Source: Petunia secreta
Taxonomy: Eukaryota > Streptophyta > Magnoliopsida > Solanales > Solanaceae
NCBI GenBank assembly: GCA_029990175.1
Contig: JARKIP010000023.1
Location: 21,533,501 to 21,597,500, forward strand
Length of the DNA: 64,000 bases
Direction of reading: 5' to 3'
Shown here piece after piece: positions 8,750-18,539 of the stretch; positions within the stretch are counted from its first letter, which is position 1; each line of letters begins with the position of its first letter. The notes beneath the pieces are model-generated. The model worked only from the letters and a program-made list of their open reading frames with translations, did no database searches and was not told the DNA's origin. Made by a program: the position numbers and the translations under genes.

Positions 8750-11230
8750 TCAAAAATCAACACTTTGAGTTTGGGAGGATTGTCCACTATCCACTCGTTT
8801 CGGGCAAGTAGTTTTTTTGTGGCCTGACCTTTTGCAGATGCTGCATTTGTTTCTCCTACTTGAAAATACTTCACCAACTGATGGTATCCGCTTTTTCCTT
8901 CGTCTACCCTTACCCACGTCGATGAAAGGAGGCAATATTCGTCTCTCAAGCAGCTCAGGAGGAACATTCCAAAATTCTTCCGGCGGAACAGCATTGATCG
9001 GTTCTGCATAGGCAAGCATATATGACTCTAACTTGTAATATGCAGAAGTGAAGTCATAGACGCACGCTCCATAGTCTTCTGGACGCAGCATTCTGATAGC
9101 TGCCATAGCATGTTTACAGGGTATTAAGTCAATTTGATACTCTCTGCACGTACAAGTTCTGTTGAGTAAATCGACTTCTGCTCCCTGGCCTGGACTGATG
9201 ATGGTGAAACCATACGTACCTTTTCGACTAATTGCGAGCTTACCCCCTTCCTCCAGGTTGAATCTTATTTTTCCTTCAATTGAAGGGACGCATATGGTTG
9301 AAACCTCGAGGAACTTCGTAGCTCTCACATGGAATTTTTCGCCAAATGTACGATTGATATGATTTAATAGGGCAACGATAGGATATTCTCTTTCATCCCT
9401 CAGCATTGCATTTGTGGACTCAGCAATGTTCGAGGTCATCACTGCAAATCTGAAATTGTAACAAACAAACAAAGACCTTAATGCTAAATACGTCTAATCC
9501 AAGTGCGAACATTAAGCATGCGATCAGAACATCAATAATTACGTCATACACATCATTTGTACTATTGTGAACGTCAATTAGAATGTTCTCGGCTTAATTG
9601 ACATGTAAATATAGAACATTCCAACGCAACGTTCAGAACATTTGGTATGAATGTTCATAGTCGTGTACCTGTGCCCAGGGAAAAAGCATCTGCTCCATTT
9701 ATGGAACCCCACGTCATCTTGAAGATATCTGGCAACCCTTGGATCGTTGTCTTCGATTTGCTTAAAGTGCGTTCTGAAATCCTCCACACGATATGCATCT
9801 GCTGCCAAGTAATAGGACCCCAGGTGGTCTCCAAACTGAAACTTTGTACGGATATTTTCAGCAAGGTGCCTCGTGCAAACTCCGTAGTGAGCTTGGGGGA
9901 ACCACTTGGCAACTGATTTTGCTATGCTTTTATGCCTGTCTGAAATGACGCTCAACTCATCATTGTACTGGGCTATGTCAACCAATTGTTCGAAAAAAAA
10001 ATCATAGGAAGCATCACATTCTTTGTCCACAACGCAGAATGCAACAGGGAATATGTGCTTCTCTGCATCCTGGGCAACGGCAGACAACAACACACCGCCG
10101 TACTTGCCTGACAAATGAGTCCCATCAATAGCAAGGACTTTCCTCATATACAGAAAACCCCTAATCCAAGATCCGTAAGATATAAAAAAATACTTAAACC
10201 TCCCACAACTATCAAGCTTCAAAGCTGTCTTGCTTCCAATATTTTGGGACCTTACCATATAACTGTATGCCTCTAAAATTTCATAGCTGTGTTCATGTGT
10301 CCCTCTTGCTATTGCCTTTGCAATCTCACACCCCTTCAAACTTTTCCAATAACTAATGTTGCATCCCAATTCTCTGTTGAATGCAACCCTGATGTCTTTT
10401 GGTGTTATTCCTTTCCCCTCAATGTACCTATCTTTCATGTATTCACCAACAACATCAGCTGTGGCATGTTTATGGTGGCTTTGCAGGTGCTGCACACCGC
10501 AAGTGTGCTCGCCATTGTAGATTGTAATATAAAATGTATCACTACTATGATACCTCAATGCTCGAAGCCACCACCTGCAATTTGCATCAACACATCGGGC
10601 ATAAAACAACCTTTTTGTATTCTTCACAGCTTTGAAAGAAAAAGGCTTCCTCACTGCAGCAAGCCTCAACTTCACCACTAATTCTCGCTTGTTCTTGAAA
10701 GTCATACCCTTTACAAAACCTGTGCCGTCTTTTCCAAAAAAATCGTTGCGGCTGCTCAATGATGGTGCTCTTTCTGAAGGATTACCAACTACTTCTCCAC
10801 CTTCTTCACCTTCTTCGTCTGCCTCTCCACCTTGTTTTAATTCATCTTCATCCATCTCAACATGCATATCTTGTTCATTCGAACTTGAAATTCCTTCAGG
10901 CCTTGGAATCACACTAACCCTTAGTGTTGGCCTAGCCCCAGCTGGGTCTACATCAGCCATATAAAGCTGAACATCATCATCAGACCTAATTTTAGATGGA
11001 GCAGTCTTTTGCTTTGCGGCAACACTCAGCATATATGAAATGCAAAGATCCCTAGGATCATCACTTACCCCCCAACTGCGTATGATTTTGTCGACAAGTT
11101 CATCATATGTAATATTCCTACTCACAAGGATAGGTCTTGTCTCTTTCACCTTAGGAATCCAAGCATAGCATTTCGAACGCTCAACCCATTCGCCGAGAAA
11201 ATCAACTCCTAGTAGTATGTTGTCCCCCAT
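8750..11230 (-). CDS. MuDR/MULE transposase (MURA type), two exons
   Basis: Exons 11230-9669 and 9449-8750, joined across a GT-AG intron (9668-9450), give 753 open residues. The join restores the family motif PGHRFAVMTSNIAES. Domains: N-terminal MuDR-like domain (1-110); acidic linker (120-150); Mutator DNA-binding domain (about 165-245, GMTFKNKRELV and CRWWLRA); transposase core with Asp369 in IDGTHLSGKYGG and Asp431 in VISDRHKSI; CxxH (CTRH, 452-455); SWIM zinc finger CTC...PCKH at 620-634; CCHC zinc knuckle CSICKRSGHKKTTC at 723-736. I could not assign the catalytic Glu with certainty. The enzyme would bind the element ends and move it by cut and paste in the nucleus. Length and domain order are as expected for an intact MURA-type protein. 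No stop or frameshift was seen. Confidence 0.92.
9450..9668 (-). promoter_or_regulatory. Transposase intron packed with GAACAT/AACGTT motifs
   Basis: A 219-bp GT-AG intron containing about seven GAACAT, ATGTTC or AACGTTC motifs. The flanking exons have almost none. Confidence 0.65.
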
Positions 11231-11244
11231 TACTTTAACGATAT

Positions 11245-11687
11245 CTGCAAGGTAGGATAAACATTCATCAAATGTGGTCCAGGTAGCAAAGGATACTGGA
11301 ACATCGAAAAACAGATCCGAACATGCCCAAGGATGTTTAAGAATACAAGCATACTGATGTGAAACATCGATACATCAGTTCCGACAATCTACAAATATGT
11401 TCCAACATTATGAATAGCATTTACTGAACATGCTGTAAGATTATTCGGGCAACCAAAATTATGTTCCGTGACTCTGACTAGCACAATAGGAACATCAAAA
11501 GGATTATCCTGAGCATCTAATACAATGTTCCATAATTGTGAATACGTTGTACGAGTATTTGTAGAACAATCTTTATAATGTTGCGATCGTCACGGTAAGA
11601 TGTTTCAAAACAGCAACATACTGGTTTAAAAGGATTTTTACAAAAATTAGAATAGTAGAGATTAGCAAGACGGAGATTTACACTTAC
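11245..11687 (-). promoter_or_regulatory. Inferred 5'UTR intron of the transposase gene, motif-dense
   Basis: The donor CCT/GTAAGTG (11688/11687) and acceptor TTGCAG (11250-11245) bracket 443 bp that end 15 bp before the ATG. At least seven GAACAT/ATGTTC motifs occur at roughly 30-bp intervals, with further near-matches. Confidence 0.6.
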
Positions 11688-12051
11688 AGGAGATATGGGA
11701 GTTGTCAAGCTTTCCAGTTTGAAGTAATGCCCAGCGTTAAAAGTAATGCCAACCAGAAATTGTTATTCAAAGAATTGCAGCGTATTTTCCCCAAATTAAT
11801 TATTAAATTAGAGTCAATAATACCTCTAATTAACCGAAATGGATTTTAGATCTGACAATATTTTCCATTTGGGACAGTTGGAATGCAAGAATAATAGCGA
11901 AAACGAATGGAGATTGAAGAAAGCAGATGCGCAGCAGCTATGGTGTTTCAGGTCGGGAGGGAGAAGAGGAGAGAGGAGAGAGAGAGAGAAAGGAGGGAAT
12001 AAACGGAGGGAAAAATATTTCCCTAATTTGGCAAATTTTATTTTTTATATA
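11688..12051 (-). promoter_or_regulatory. Transposase promoter and CT-rich leader
   Basis: Minus strand has a TATA box (TATATAAAAAA, 12041-12051), followed by a strongly CT-rich leader (11950-12010) typical of plant 5'UTRs, and then the splice donor at 11687. The start of transcription is expected near 12015. Confidence 0.55.
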
Positions 12052-12133
12052 CGTGAGGACCAAAGTGTAAGAAATGAAACTTTGGGGTGAAGGGGAGTGG
12101 AGGAAAGTTGATGTTTAAGAGCATTAATTAGAT

Positions 12134-12218
12134 GTGTCCCTTTTATTACATTAATTAAGACTTTGTCCCTTTTACCTATATTCACTCTTGAGTGTCCCTT
12201 TTGACCAAATGTCCCTAG
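12134..12218. repeat. Subterminal repeats at the right end of MULE-1
   Basis: Three copies of TGTCCCTTTT (12134, 12164, 12193) and one shorter TGTCCCTA (12210), spaced 30, 29 and 17 bp, lie at the junction with the interrupted LTR. Such subterminal repeats are usual transposase-binding sites in MULEs. Confidence 0.65.
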
Positions 12219-12224
12219 TATATA

Positions 12225-12757
12225 AGCCAACAATAAGGAAACAGTAGTAATAATAAAGTAATGATGTAATCAATGCAAAGAAAGAAAGAAATCTTATTGA
12301 TGTAAATGGTGGATGACTTCAATGTTGGTAACAACCCATGCTATGACAAGAACAATAGCAGTGGCAACGGCAATATTAACAGCAACAATGAGCACAAAAA
12401 TGATAGAGTAGCGTTTTTGTGTGCATGTAGCAGCTAAAGGGTACAAATAAGGGGAGAGGAAATATATATAGGCATAGAGCCCTAATTCAACATGTCTACC
12501 CATTTTCTATGTCTCTCGATAGCTGAATAAGGTTGTCGAGACGTGATAAGGTTGGCCCTGAGACTAGCAGGGCCATTTGAGGCGAAGCGCTCATTTGCTT
12601 AAGATGAGTGGACGTTCACTATCCCGAAGGGTCAATCTTGTTCGGCTGTCAATTGAGCCGACTACATATTATCTGAAGGCATGTCGCCTCCGTATATTTC
12701 TTTGTCTATGCCACGTATCTGAACGCATAGCAATGATATGTCCGGTCTAATTTTATA
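12225..12757 (-). repeat. Outer Tat element, 3' LTR (truncated by MULE-1)
   Basis: Aligns with the LTR at 26769-27481, starting at the shared CAACAATAAG segment. It ends in a degenerate TA instead of CA and abuts a purine-rich tract on the minus strand (AGTGGGGAGAC). Confidence 0.75.
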
Positions 12758-13009
12758 GTCTCCCCACTTTCTGAATGGGTCTCAAGATGAATTCGGGAAG
12801 TGAAAAATTTTTAGCGAGAAAGAGACATGGGCGCGTCTACACCATAAATTTTGAAAATTTGTTTTTCACTTCGACTTCCCATCATGTCCTCAGCTTTTTA
12901 ATTGTCGGTTTATCTTATGTAAGCCAGACTCTTAGCAAACTCTCGTTCTTCTAGTTTAGGCATCTCTTCAGGAGTTGGATCACATAAAGATTCCGGTTGC
13001 TGTTAATTG

Positions 13010-13171
13010 CTATTCAGAAGCACTTAGGACGACACCACTTTTTAAAGCCATCGAATAACATTCAGGAGTAATCTTTTGCACACCCTTAATCTCTCGAATT
13101 CCCCAAGAAGTAGGGAACTTTATAACTTGGTGCAAGGTATACGGTATTGATTCCATTGCATGAATCCACAG
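13010..13171 (-). pseudogene. Outer Tat element, C-terminal protease segment
   Basis: Minus strand encodes WIHAMESIPYTLHQVIKFP and WGIREIKG, the conserved segment between protease and reverse transcriptase in Tat elements. The sequence is cut by the inner gypsy insertion at the CACAG target site and resumes at 24669. Confidence 0.75.
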
Positions 13172-13931
13172 TGATATGAAAATTAAAGACACAAATTGAA
13201 AGACAAGAAGTTAAAGAAAGACCCACTTGATTAGAGAAGAATTAAGGAAGTTAATTAGGAAAAATTAGCATAATTATCCCCTTAATGACCTAAACAAGAG
13301 AACCACTTCTATTTGATCCTCAATTAGCTAAGACTAATTGCAAATCAAGGAAATTAATGAGCTCAAGCAAACAAGCTTAGCCAAATCCTCACAATTATCA
13401 ATATTCATCAAAACTAGGTTTTCTAATGACTTTAGGAGTTTTTATACTATGGCACAAATGCCTTAATTAACCCTTAACAATGAGCCATCAAGTCATTAGC
13501 CACTGCTGGACTTTCTGATCTTCTTCTCAGTGCGATCGCACAGTGATGGTCGCTATCGAGCTGAGCTTTAATTCATAGCCTCGCGATCGCGGCTATGGTC
13601 ACGCGATCGCGCAGGCAAAGGCTTCAACCAGCCTCTTGCGCGATCACGTCTGTGGACTCGCGATCGCGCAGCTCTGCCATTTGCTCTTCCGCGATCGCGT
13701 CTGGCTTCTCGCGATCGCGTAGCTCTTCTTTTTGCCCCTTCGCGATCGCATCTGTGCACTCGCGATCGCAATGAGTATTTTCAGTTCCAGAGGCAGTAAG
13801 CATGCAAAACTGCCCTGGAACCTCCAATACTTGTCCAATTAGCTCCAGTTGTGTGAACACTGCCTGTAGTTGTTGCAACTCCCTAGCTTAGCTCCTTGTG
13901 AAAGGCTTGGATGAGCGTCGGGTTGCATCAT
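13172..13931 (-). repeat. Inner gypsy 3' LTR
   Basis: 760 bp, matching 23942-24668 except for indels inside the GCGATCGC array. Pol reads 14 codons into this LTR before its stop at 13888. The purine-rich tract AAGACGGGGAGAA lies immediately outside it (about 13932-13945). Confidence 0.9.
13532..13769. repeat. Array of GCGATCGC palindromes in the LTR
   Basis: Eight perfect octamers start at 13532, 13583, 13603, 13660, 13691, 13711, 13742 and 13762, plus one variant at 13640. Many intervals are 20 or 31 bp, close to two and three DNA turns. The partner LTR has five perfect copies (24348, 24368, 24415, 24436, 24487). Confidence 0.9.
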
Positions 13932-16265
13932 TCTCCCCGTCTTGAGAAGAATCCATCCACGGATTCACTTGATCTTTGACTTCGAAGGGAGAGAAGTCAC
14001 ACACATTGAACATGTTGTGCACTTGGTAATCGCTTGGCAAGTCCACCTTGTGTGCGTTGTCATTAAGGCGTTCAAGGACTTGGAAGGGGCTATCGCCTCT
14101 TGGCATCAATTTGCTCGTCCTCTTGTTTAGGAACCTATCCTTCCGGAAATGAACCCACACCCAATCACCGGGCTCAAAGATGATCTTCTTCCTTCCTTTG
14201 TTTGCCTTCTTGGCAACTTCTTGGTTTTTCTTCTCAAGTTGTTTCCTTACTTGCTCATGAAGTTGCTTCATCTCTTGAGCTCTCACCTTGGCATCTAAGC
14301 TTAAGACAACATCAGTAGACAAAGGCGTAAGATCCAAGGGGGGTAAGGGGATTAAAGCCATACACAACTTCAAAAGGTGTCATGCAAATAGATGTGTGCA
14401 TGGTCCTATTATAAGAAAATTCAATCAAAGGTAGATGTTCTTCCCAAGAAGCTAGTTTCCCCTTGACCATAGCTCTAAGCATGGCACCCAAGGTTCTATT
14501 AACAACCTCGGTTTGGCCATCGGTTTGGGGGTGGCAAGAAGTGGAGTACAACAACTTAGTGCAAGCCTCCCCCAAAGCTCCTTCCAAAAATGACTAAGGA
14601 ACTTGGGATCCCTATCACTAACAATAGTTTTTGGGACCACATGCAATTTAAGCACATTGTCAACAAACAAGTTAGCTATGTGAGATGCATTACCTTGTGG
14701 CATGGAATGAAATAAGCCATTTTTGAAAATCTATCAACAACCACAAAAATGCTATCTCTTCCCCTTTTGGTCCTAGGCAATACAAGGACAAAATCCATAG
14801 AAATATCAAGCCAAGGACCTAAGGGAATGGGGAGGGGTGAGTACAAACTATGTGGAAGTAGCTTTGACTTGGCTTGCCTACACTCCAAGCATTGGCCACA
14901 CACCCACACAATATCCACTCTCATTTTGGGCCAATAGAATTGCTCCTCAAGGATCTCCATTGTTTTGCCCACACCAAAATGCCCCATTAATCCCCCATTA
15001 TGGGCTTCCCTCACTAGCAATTCCCTCCAAGATGAGCTAGGCACACATAACTTCCCATTCCTAAATAAGAAGCCATCAAACTTGTGAAACATCTTTTTTT
15101 CCACATCATCATTAAGTTCCTCCTCACCACGCATTCAGTTGATTCTTCTACCCCTTTCCTCCACTTCACAATTAGCATAAAGTTCTCCAAACTCCGGATC
15201 ATTTGCGTACATCTCCCTCATGCTCTCAAAGCCCATCAGTTTGGACCCCAAAGTAGTCAACAACAAGTGCCTTCTTGATTGTAGCACAAACTTCCTTGAT
15301 AAGGCATCCGCCACCACATTCTCTTTCCCTATTTTATAATGGATGACATAGGAAAAAGTCTCAAGAAACTCCACCCATTTGGCATGTCTCATATTCAATT
15401 TTTCTTGGGATTTGAGGTGTTTTAAGGATTGATGGTCGGTTCTAATGACAAATTTGGACCAAAGGTAATGTTGCCAATGAGCCAATGCCCTCACCAAGGC
15501 ATACAACTCTTTGTCATAGGTGGAATATTTAGTGGTTTCTCCCTTGATTTTCTCACTAAAATAGGCAATAGATTTTTGTTCTTGCATCAACACGGCTCCA
15601 ATACCTACCCCACTAGCATCACATTCAATCTCAAAGGTCTTATTAAAGTTTGGCAATTGAAGGATATGTGTGGAACTAAGGACTTCCTTCAATTTTACAA
15701 AAGCCTCTTCTTGCTCTTTCCCCTATACAAACACCTTATCCTTCCTTGTCACTTCGGTCAATAGTGCGGCTATAGTGCTAAATCCCTTCACAAACCTCCT
15801 ATAGAAGCTAGCCAACCCATGAAAACTTCTCACATCACCAATGCTTCTAGGAGTGGGCCAATCTCTAACGGCCTCCACCTTAGCCTCATCTACTTCTACA
15901 CCATTTTCACTCATCACAAAACTAAGGAAAACAACTTTCTCAACACAAAAAGAACATTTTTTTAAATTAGCAAATAGTTGTTCCTTTCTCAAGACATCAA
16001 ACACTTGTTTCAAATGATTAGCATGTTCATCAATGGATTTGCTATAGATAAGGATGTCATCAAAATAAACCACAACAAATTTTTCAATGAAGGGTTTGAG
16101 TACATGATTCATCAACCTCATGAAGGTTGAAGGAGCATTGGATAAGCCAAAAGGCATGACAAGCCACTCATAAAGACCATAGTTGGTCTTAAAGGCCGTC
16201 TTCCACTCATCACCCAGTTTCATATGGATTTGGTGGTATCCACTCCTCAAATCAATTAGATCATA
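13888..16265 (-). pseudogene. Inner gypsy Pol: RT, RNase H, integrase (broken)
   Basis: Reading right to left: reverse transcriptase from about 16265 (DLRSGYHQI, then WLVMPFGLSNAPSTFMRLM and the catalytic VVYFDDILIYS); an in-frame TAG at about 15720; RNase H (IECDASGVGIGAVL, YALVRALAHWQHYL, RTDHQSLKHL); a stop at about 15134; integrase with HHCC zinc finger (HNGG.MGHFG, CGQCLECRQAK) and DDE residues (DISMDFV, VSDRDPKF, TDGQTEVVNRTL). Two frameshifts lie within the integrase (about 14.7 and 14.58 kb). The C-terminal part has GDWVWVHFRKDRF. The upstream half of RT is deleted at the junction near 16.27 kb. It cannot make a functional polyprotein. Confidence 0.9.
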
Positions 16266-16624
16266 GCCAGGAAAACATCTTCATATTGATCCATCCCTAG
16301 AAGATTCTAGCTGAAGGATTTTCAGCAACTATGTCAGATGTTCTATTGTCCATGATCTTTTAGAAAAAGCGAAGGACGATAGAAAAATGGAGAAGAAAAA
16401 TACATAGGATTCGCTTTATCGCGAGCAAAATGATCACCGTATGGCACAAGCTTTTGAAAACCATGTGACAGAGAATATGGAGAGATGTGTCGCTGTGGGT
16501 TGAGAACCCTTTAGACATTTTAGACGGAAGTTGCTAATGGACTTGTGACATGCCAAGGACGTCAAGTCTTTATATAATGCTTAAAGGATAAATATGCGTT
16601 ATGCGTCATCCCGTCTATCAAGCG

Positions 16625-17100
16625 GTTATTTCTGCTTCAAATTGGGCCCTTAATGCCTTTTTGGTTACCATTTAATTCCTTTGAATAACATTGAATACAG
16701 AATGATTCCAATTGTTTAAGAAATGAACGGTCATTTTTTATTCAATTTGGGCTTTTGACGCCTCATCGGTTACCTTCGTGCCTTTTGAATGGCATTGAAT
16801 ACAGAATAACTCTGATTGTTTAAGCAATTATTTCTGATTCGATTCGGGCTTTTGACGCCTCTTGGTTAAACTTTGTGCCTTTGAATGGCATTTTAGAGTA
16901 CCTCTGATTGTTTAAGCAATCATTTCTGATTCAATTTGGGCTTTTGGCGCCTCTTTGATTACCTTCATGCCTTTGAACGATATTGAATACAGAGTAATTC
17001 CGACCGTGTAGGAATAAACAATCATTTCTGATTCACCTTGGGCTTTTAAGGTCTTTTAGGTAATCTTTGTGCCTTTGAATGACACTGAATGTAGAACAAT
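16625..17100. repeat. Tandem repeat, 5 units of 92-104 bp
   Basis: The block GGGCTTTTGACGCCTC and its variants recur at 16647, 16751, 16848, 16940 and 17042. Each unit also carries TTGAATGGCATTGAATACAG-like and TCTGATTGTTTAAGCAAT-like segments. It lies in the leader of the truncated element. Confidence 0.85.
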
Positions 17101-17259
17101 GTTAATAAAACGGTCTAAATTTGCACGTCTTATCCTTTAAGTAAATGCAAATAAATCATGTCCAACGCTCTTTGGGGGTTAAAAACCCGTTCAGATTGTT
17201 TGAACAAGTTGGCCTATCGGACTTGAAAACAAGTCGACTAATGACATGTCATGATGCAT

Positions 17260-18518
17260 GATTCATAGCGCCGCTACTAAGGAAGAGTTAGCTAGACCGG
17301 GTTTATTATCCTCTCAAGCGGACAACTCGGGAGTGGGAACATCTCGGATCAAATAGATTCTAAGTCGTTTCCCCTTAAAGGAGCTTTTATGTGAGGGAAG
17401 AGGTGGTTGTAACCACCGTATTTTCAACGCACGATTTAGAAAGTGCCAGGAGTGGCGGAAGGTATGCATGCATAAGTTAAAAATGCACAAGTTTTGAAAT
17501 AAATGTACAAGTCAACCTCGGGAGTGGGAGTGAAACTAACACATGAAACAACAAGTTAGAAATAACAATTTCACATAATATGCATGATAGGCGTCATATG
17601 CTGACGTTTTTGGACGAGGTTGACTAATGGACTTTAACACACCAAGGATGTTAAGTCTTCCTAATTTGATTATGGTATTTAAAATTGAACGTGTATTTTG
17701 TATCATTCCAATTGTTCTCATAATCCAAAATTAACATATAATGACTTTATAAAATAATTAATTTTATTGTATAAATGTAGAAATAATATTTTGCTTTAGG
17801 TAATTAGAAATAATAATTGATCTTGCTACATTAAAAGTAGAAGAAATTAATTTAAAATCTATGATTTTGTTTTCATAAAAGTAGAAAAAAATAATTTTAT
17901 AAAATAATTGGGTTCGTTTGAATAAATAATTGATTTTGTTATGAGAACCCACTTTTTGTGAACAAATGGTCTACACTAGACACGTTCAAATTTAAATAAA
18001 TGCACACATAATATATTCAAACGTCCCTTAGGGTCGGAGATCCGTTTCGTTCGTTCAATTATGGCGAACTAATAGACTTAGACGTGAGCCGAAGTCGAAA
18101 TTTTCCTAATTATGACATGATGCATGATTTCTAGACTAAGAGTGAGGGTAATCTAGACAAGGATATGGTTCCCCAAGTGGACAATCAAGGAGTGTGATCA
18201 TTTGAAATTGTTGGCTGTACCACAGACCAACTATATTCCAAAATGTCATCCTAAAAGATTTTTTTGTGGTGAAGCGACCGTGGGATCCACGTAATCACCG
18301 TGTGTGTGTAAAGTGTCGTTTCTCAGGAGTGAGGGAAGTGAGGGTGACATGAAAAAATAATAAAATACAATCACATAATTCAAGAATAAAACACATAAAT
18401 AAAAACTAAACCTTAATCCTACAAAAGAAAAAGAAGATAAAAGTTAGTATCGAAATAAATGAAAATAAAGCAAGTGAAGAATCCCAATTTAAAGTCCGTT
18501 ATGGTTTGAACCTTGATA
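17260..18518 (-). other. 5' leader of the truncated LTR element, noncoding
   Basis: No coding region seen. Two related blocks (about 17260-17400 and 18110-18260) share a CATGATGCATGATT start and a gag-less AT-rich surround, suggesting an old internal duplication. Confidence 0.5.
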
Positions 18519-18539
18519 TTCCCAACGGAGTCGCCATTC
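18519..18539 (-). other. Primer-binding-site region of the truncated LTR element
   Basis: Minus strand GAATGGCGACTCCGTTGGGA directly follows the LTR end. Similar TGGCGACTCCG sequences follow LTRs in other plant gypsy elements. I did not identify the tRNA. Confidence 0.6.

Larger units (their letters stand above)
1..12222. mobile_element. MULE-1: multi-gene Mutator-like DNA transposon, left end outside the window
   Basis: Six open genes lie between the window edge and about 12.22 kb: DUF1985-Ulp1 (+), coiled-coil (-), coiled-coil (+), GRF zinc finger (-), coiled-coil (-) and MuDR-type transposase (-). The transposase promoter sits just inside the right end. The right boundary is supported by four TGTCCCT subterminal repeats, immediately followed by a truncated gypsy LTR whose intact partner continues uninterrupted at 26.77-26.90 kb. 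The noncoding DNA is loaded with GAACATC-type motifs that stop near 11.6 kb. Known: MULEs carrying Ulp1-like genes (Kaonashi type) and VANDAL MULEs with accessory genes exist in plants. Inference: this copy could be autonomous or recently so, because every frame I could splice is open. The left end cannot be seen. Confidence 0.85.

Noticed and set aside
11839..12090. Plus-strand frame across the right end of MULE-1
   Set aside because: Runs against the transposase leader, low complexity (Arg/Glu from a GA-rich run), no domain.
13532..13769. GCGATCGC equals the cyanobacterial HIP1 octamer, suggesting bacterial DNA
   Set aside because: The array lies inside an LTR with a matching partner, TSDs and plant-type gypsy genes, so contamination is excluded.
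13568..13878. Arg/Asp-rich frames in the LTR (SRDREARRDR type)
   Set aside because: They are translations of the GCGATCGC array.
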